DNA of 38,329 nt. Origin: Fulvivirga sp. Lineage in GTDB: Bacteria > Bacteroidota > Bacteroidia > Cytophagales > Cyclobacteriaceae. Made by a program: the position numbers and the translations under genes. Shown in pieces: positions 35,506 to 38,329 of this stretch (its first letter is position 1; each line of letters begins with the position of its first letter). The notes beneath the pieces are model-generated. The model did not search any database and was not told where the DNA came from. It saw only the letters and a list, made by a program, of their open reading frames with translations. The stretch is taken from the NCBI GenBank assembly GCA_028280565.1, contig JANQLQ010000197.1:1-38329 (forward strand). The letters are read 5' to 3'.

Positions 35506-37698
35506 CTAGTGAGCACTACTGCTCTTTGTCATAAATTTCCAGTGGACTTCCTTTTTGTAGTTGAAGAAATCTGCTTTGTCTGTTTGCAGACTCCCTTTTA
35601 GCTGGTTGTCAGCGTTCTCCACTTTTAGTGCCGTCCAACTGCGGTTGCCCAGTTCATAGTCGAACGTAGTACCATCATCATCGTAAAGCCTGAATTCCCC
35701 GGCGATTTCACCATAATGGCGTACTTCAAGGGGGAGTATTTCACCGGGTTTGGGCATTTGGTTCCTTGCAGCGATCATAGGGATGATGCCTCCTTCCTTA
35801 ACGAAAAGTGGTATTTTATCCAGGCCTGGGGTCACGGTAATTATTTCTTCTTCACCCACCAATTCTCCGGTGTAAAAGTCGTACCACCTTCCTTTTGGCA
35901 ATATGATCTGGCGTGATCTTTCTCCGGTAAACATAGGGGTCACCAGCATGGCTTCTCCCATCATATACTGGTACCTGATTTCTTTGGAAGTGGCTGTTCC
36001 GTAAGGGTTGGTAGTACCGTCTAATTGTCCCTTTACCTGCTCAGCCCTGGTGGAAAAGCCTTCGACCAGTTGCATAGCCCTGAATGGCGGAATGCCTTCA
36101 TACTTGTATCGGGCAAAGGCGGTGTAGATGTAAGGAAGGAGCTGCATCCTTAGCCGTGCCACCTCCCTTACTTCATCCTCCACTTCAATGAACGACCAGG
36201 GCCTTGTACCATCTGCCCAGGCATTGAGCATAGCCATGGGCGAAAAACAGACAGACTGCATCCTTCGTAACCATTCCTCGGAAGAATTGGATGCCCGCAC
36301 TTCCGGGGTCCATAGTACACCAATGAAACTGCTATTGATTAGGGCTGTGACGAAGTCTTTATGACTGTAGTAGTCATTGTAAATGACATACGGAAGACTG
36401 TTGGTTCCGGCATTGGCGGCCCTTACAAGCCCATAGGTACGTTGGTTCTTTTCTTTGTACCATTCGGCAGTCGTCTTTTGCACAAGTGTACCATAAATCT
36501 GACGCATTTCTTCACCGGTCGTACCCGAAGGAAAGGTAGCCACATCCGGCCAAAGCCACTGGTCAAAGCCATCGACCTCATCAATCTTATAACCGCTCAC
36601 CCCTATGCTGAGATGATGGTCAATGAAGTGTTTCCTTAACAGGGATCTTGCTTCTATTAAGGTTAGGTCAGGTACCACACCATTCCAAACGGTGTGCGAT
36701 CCTGAAAGGGGTTTGATCTCCGGATATAGGCTACTTGCAGGTGATACATAGGGGTTAAGCCAAAGGTTTACACGCACTCCTTTTTCTAACAGCCCGTTAA
36801 GGAAGCGTTCAGGATCGGGAAAACGTTTTTTATCCCATTGGAATGTGCAAGGGTAGGCCATGGAGTGCCAACCTGGCTCTACACCGACAAAGTCAAGGGG
36901 GAAATTGTGCGCTTCAAAATCGCGTACTTCCTGTTCTATATCAGAAGCGGAAAACAAAGTGGGCACCCGCTGGGTAAAACCCAGGCCCCATTTGGGTGGC
37001 AGCACACCGCCTCCGTTAAAAAGGTTGTAGCGCTGTACTACTTCCAGCATAGATCTCCCTCCAAATATGTAGATGTCTGTTCCATCCGCAGGAACCAATA
37101 TCTCCACTGCATCTGAGTAGGGCTGTGCAGCCCACTCCTTATCAGTATTCCTGTCATATAATGTGGGGGGATGATCCGCATTTACGCGCACACCGGTTCC
37201 TGCATATACCGTTATGTATCTCGCTGCATCGATCAACACGCCATACCCTCTTGTAGACACATAGAAGGGCACCGGGGCGTGGGTACGACCATCATCCCTA
37301 CCTCCATAATGATCTGCACGAAGATTATAAATACGTCCGCGCTGATGATGACTTTTGTACTGAAGGCCGAGACCGAATAGTTCTTCTTCACGCTCTAGAG
37401 GGAATCGCAGGTATACCTTGCCATCTATTATCCGGGCATTGATCTTCGATCTCTCCAACGGGAAGCCCGGTGAAGAAAGCTTTTCGATAGCTGGTAAATC
37501 CGGCTGAATTTCAGCAGCTTTCAGAAGGGTGATGTCCTGAGGCTGGCCAGCAGATGCTTTCCAGACACCCGGATGAATCTCCACCCATTGAAGCCGTTCG
37601 GAACCGTTTTGTGTTATTTCTGATGATGGTTGGCAGGCCATCACTATCAGGAGCAATAAAAAGTAATACCATAATTTTGAAGTTTGCTTCCGTATCAT
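35506..37698 (-). CDS. Glycoside hydrolase family 31 lipoprotein
   Basis: A retaining alpha-glycosidase of 730 residues with lipobox VMAC (Cys22). The N-terminal beta-sandwich (about 35-225) includes ELFGLGLQYKSHHQRGRIYN and PVPFYVSTRGYGVLID. The barrel begins with LPPKWGLGFTQRVP near 233 and carries GYKIDEVDGF, where Asp373 is the likely nucleophile. VIYNDYYSHKDF probably holds the acid/base aspartate. Proximal and distal C-terminal beta domains follow (MMGEAMLVTPMFTG, LPKGRWYDFYTGE, then YDDDGTTFDYELG). GH31 covers alpha-glucosidase, xylosidase, galactosidase and N-acetylgalactosaminidase activities, and the motifs do not let me choose. It begins the tightly spaced run of genes; a 130-nt upstream gap holds a perfect palindrome that could be an operator. 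Confidence 0.92.
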   Translation of the reverse strand: MIRKQTSKLWYYFLLLLIVMACQPSSEITQNGSERLQWVEIHPGVWKASAGQPQDITLLKAAEIQPDLPAIEKLSSPGFPLERSKINARIIDGKVYLRFPLEREEELFGLGLQYKSHHQRGRIYNLRADHYGGRDDGRTHAPVPFYVSTRGYGVLIDAARYITVYAGTGVRVNADHPPTLYDRNTDKEWAAQPYSDAVEILVPADGTDIYIFGGRSMLEVVQRYNLFNGGGVLPPKWGLGFTQRVPTLFSASDIEQEVRDFEAHNFPLDFVGVEPGWHSMAYPCTFQWDKKRFPDPERFLNGLLEKGVRVNLWLNPYVSPASSLYPEIKPLSGSHTVWNGVVPDLTLIEARSLLRKHFIDHHLSIGVSGYKIDEVDGFDQWLWPDVATFPSGTTGEEMRQIYGTLVQKTTAEWYKEKNQRTYGLVRAANAGTNSLPYVIYNDYYSHKDFVTALINSSFIGVLWTPEVRASNSSEEWLRRMQSVCFSPMAMLNAWADGTRPWSFIEVEDEVREVARLRMQLLPYIYTAFARYKYEGIPPFRAMQLVEGFSTRAEQVKGQLDGTTNPYGTATSKEIRYQYMMGEAMLVTPMFTGERSRQIILPKGRWYDFYTGELVGEEEIITVTPGLDKIPLFVKEGGIIPMIAARNQMPKPGEILPLEVRHYGEIAGEFRLYDDDGTTFDYELGNRSWTALKVENADNQLKGSLQTDKADFFNYKKEVHWKFMTKSSSAH

Positions 37699-37754
37699 AT
37701 ATTTTCTTGAGTCTTTTCTTTACTTTGTTGTAACAAGATTTCTTTTTATTGTTT

Positions 37755-37779
37755 ATCAAACTAAGGCTAATCGTTTGAT
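37755..37779 (-). repeat. Inverted repeat upstream of the GH31 gene
   Basis: ATCAAAC (37755-37761) and GTTTGAT (37773-37779) are perfect inverted copies separated by 11 nt, just inside the larger palindrome at 37786. On the minus strand the second arm also supplies a TTTG, so it may overlap promoter elements. Confidence 0.4.
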
Positions 37780-37785
37780 CCCATC

Positions 37786-37801
37786 TTTTGAACGTTCAAA
37801 A
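37786..37801. promoter_or_regulatory. Perfect 16-bp palindrome, candidate operator
   Basis: TTTTGAACGTTCAAAA is an exact palindrome with a central CG, the shape of many LacI-family operators (for example the AAACGTTT core of PurR sites). It lies 88 nt upstream of the GH31 ATG, in the only sizeable gap near the head of the hydrolase run. No regulator gene for it is visible in this window. Confidence 0.45.
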
Positions 37802-37828
37802 AGGCAGACCAAAATCAAGATGGCTATT

Positions 37829-38329
37829 TTACTTTTCATCCTTCAACATTTCGCCCACCTTCAACAAAATGTCAACACTTTCTTTAGGGATCTCACCGTT
37901 TCCGTCCGGACCAACATTAAGCAGCAGGTTCCCTCCTTTGGCGTTTATGTCTTTTAGTTTATCGAAGATCGTTTGTGGTGATTTCCAGCTGTTATCACTT
38001 TTTTTGAAGCCCCAGGAATGATTCATGGTATAACAAGCCTCCCAGTAATGCCCTAGTGAGCCTCCCGGGTGCTGCTGCTCCGGTGTACCAAAGTCCTTTT
38101 TGAAAAGCCGTCTTTTGGCTACCCGGTTATTGATGATGATCCCCGGCTTTAACTCCCGGATGTATTGATATAACTCTGTGCCGGTGGCCATATCCCACCA
38201 ATGGACCCAATCTCCATCAAACCATAGTACATCCGTATCGTATTCTTCCACAAGCTCCCTGATCTGATCCTTCATGTAGGCCACATATCCTGCTTTTCTA
38301 CCGGTTTTCATACGTACTTCACCCCAGTG
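37829..38329 (-). CDS. Alpha-L-fucosidase, GH29 (C-terminal part, cut by window edge)
   Basis: The final 166 residues of a third GH29 enzyme; its 5' end lies beyond base 38329, since the frame stays open to the edge (HWGEVRMKTGRK). Visible landmarks: YVAYMKDQIRELVEEYDTDV, the nucleophile strand LWFDGDW, IINNRVAKRR, and the GH29 closing motif GGNLLLNVGPDGNGEIP. It ends 14 residues after that motif and so has no long C-terminal sandwich, unlike the other two GH29 proteins. Its stop is 130 nt upstream of the GH31 gene, so it may be in the same operon or a separate one. Confidence 0.93.
   Translation of the reverse strand, partial: HWGEVRMKTGRKAGYVAYMKDQIRELVEEYDTDVLWFDGDWVHWWDMATGTELYQYIRELKPGIIINNRVAKRRLFKKDFGTPEQQHPGGSLGHYWEACYTMNHSWGFKKSDNSWKSPQTIFDKLKDINAKGGNLLLNVGPDGNGEIPKESVDILLKVGEMLKDEK

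Noticed and set aside
1-38329. CRISPR array, tRNA/rRNA genes, insertion sequences or integrase genes
   Set aside because: I found no regularly spaced repeats, no RNA-gene signatures and no transposase or integrase motifs. The gene remnants look like deletions, not IS insertions.

Overview
This window reads as one large carbohydrate-degradation locus (a polysaccharide utilization locus, PUL) of a Bacteroidota bacterium. The evidence is a SusC/SusD pair, an ECF sigma factor with its FecR anti-sigma partner, many secreted or lipoprotein glycoside hydrolases, weak Shine-Dalgarno signals, and a trace of a type IX secretion (T9SS) C-terminal signal. The class cannot be fixed from the sequence; a free-living or marine Cytophagia- or Flavobacteriia-like organism is a guess. 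Every gene I can support lies on the minus strand, so transcription runs from high to low coordinates.

Regulation and uptake block (about 14958 down to 642): an ECF sigma factor, then a 0.75-kb gap, then FecR, a SusC transporter with an N-terminal STN signalling domain, and SusD, which overlaps susC by an ATGA. A long hairpin follows susD. Next come a 1133-residue FG-GAP/ASPIC-UnbV surface lipoprotein, a five-bladed beta-propeller glycosidase-like protein, a decayed GH172 (DUF2961) gene, a GH29 fucosidase, and a decayed small protein with a T9SS-like tail.

Hydrolase block (38329 down to 15725): a GH29 fucosidase cut by the window edge, GH31, a second GH29, GH2, a GH89 alpha-N-acetylglucosaminidase, a clan GH-D (GH36/27-like) enzyme, a second beta-propeller, a GH172, a very large sialate-O-acetylesterase/GH-D fusion, an unrecognised 122-aa protein and two more GH172 proteins. 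Most gaps are 2 to 72 nt, which suggests one long transcript from 37698 to 18338. The last GH172 follows a 492-nt gap. Immediately behind its stop codon, in the same frame, lies the C-terminal remnant of a LacZ-type GH2 enzyme.

Together the genes suggest a branched heteroglycan trimmed by exo-enzymes: alpha-fucose (three GH29), alpha-GlcNAc (GH89), beta-galactose or a related sugar (GH2), alpha-galactose-like units (GH-D, GH31), acetyl esters (SASA) and a furanose sugar (three GH172; characterised members act on D-fructofuranose or D-arabinofuranose). I see no sulfatase, polysaccharide lyase or obvious endo-acting backbone enzyme. The substrate is inference. The three gene remnants suggest the locus was assembled and trimmed by rearrangement.
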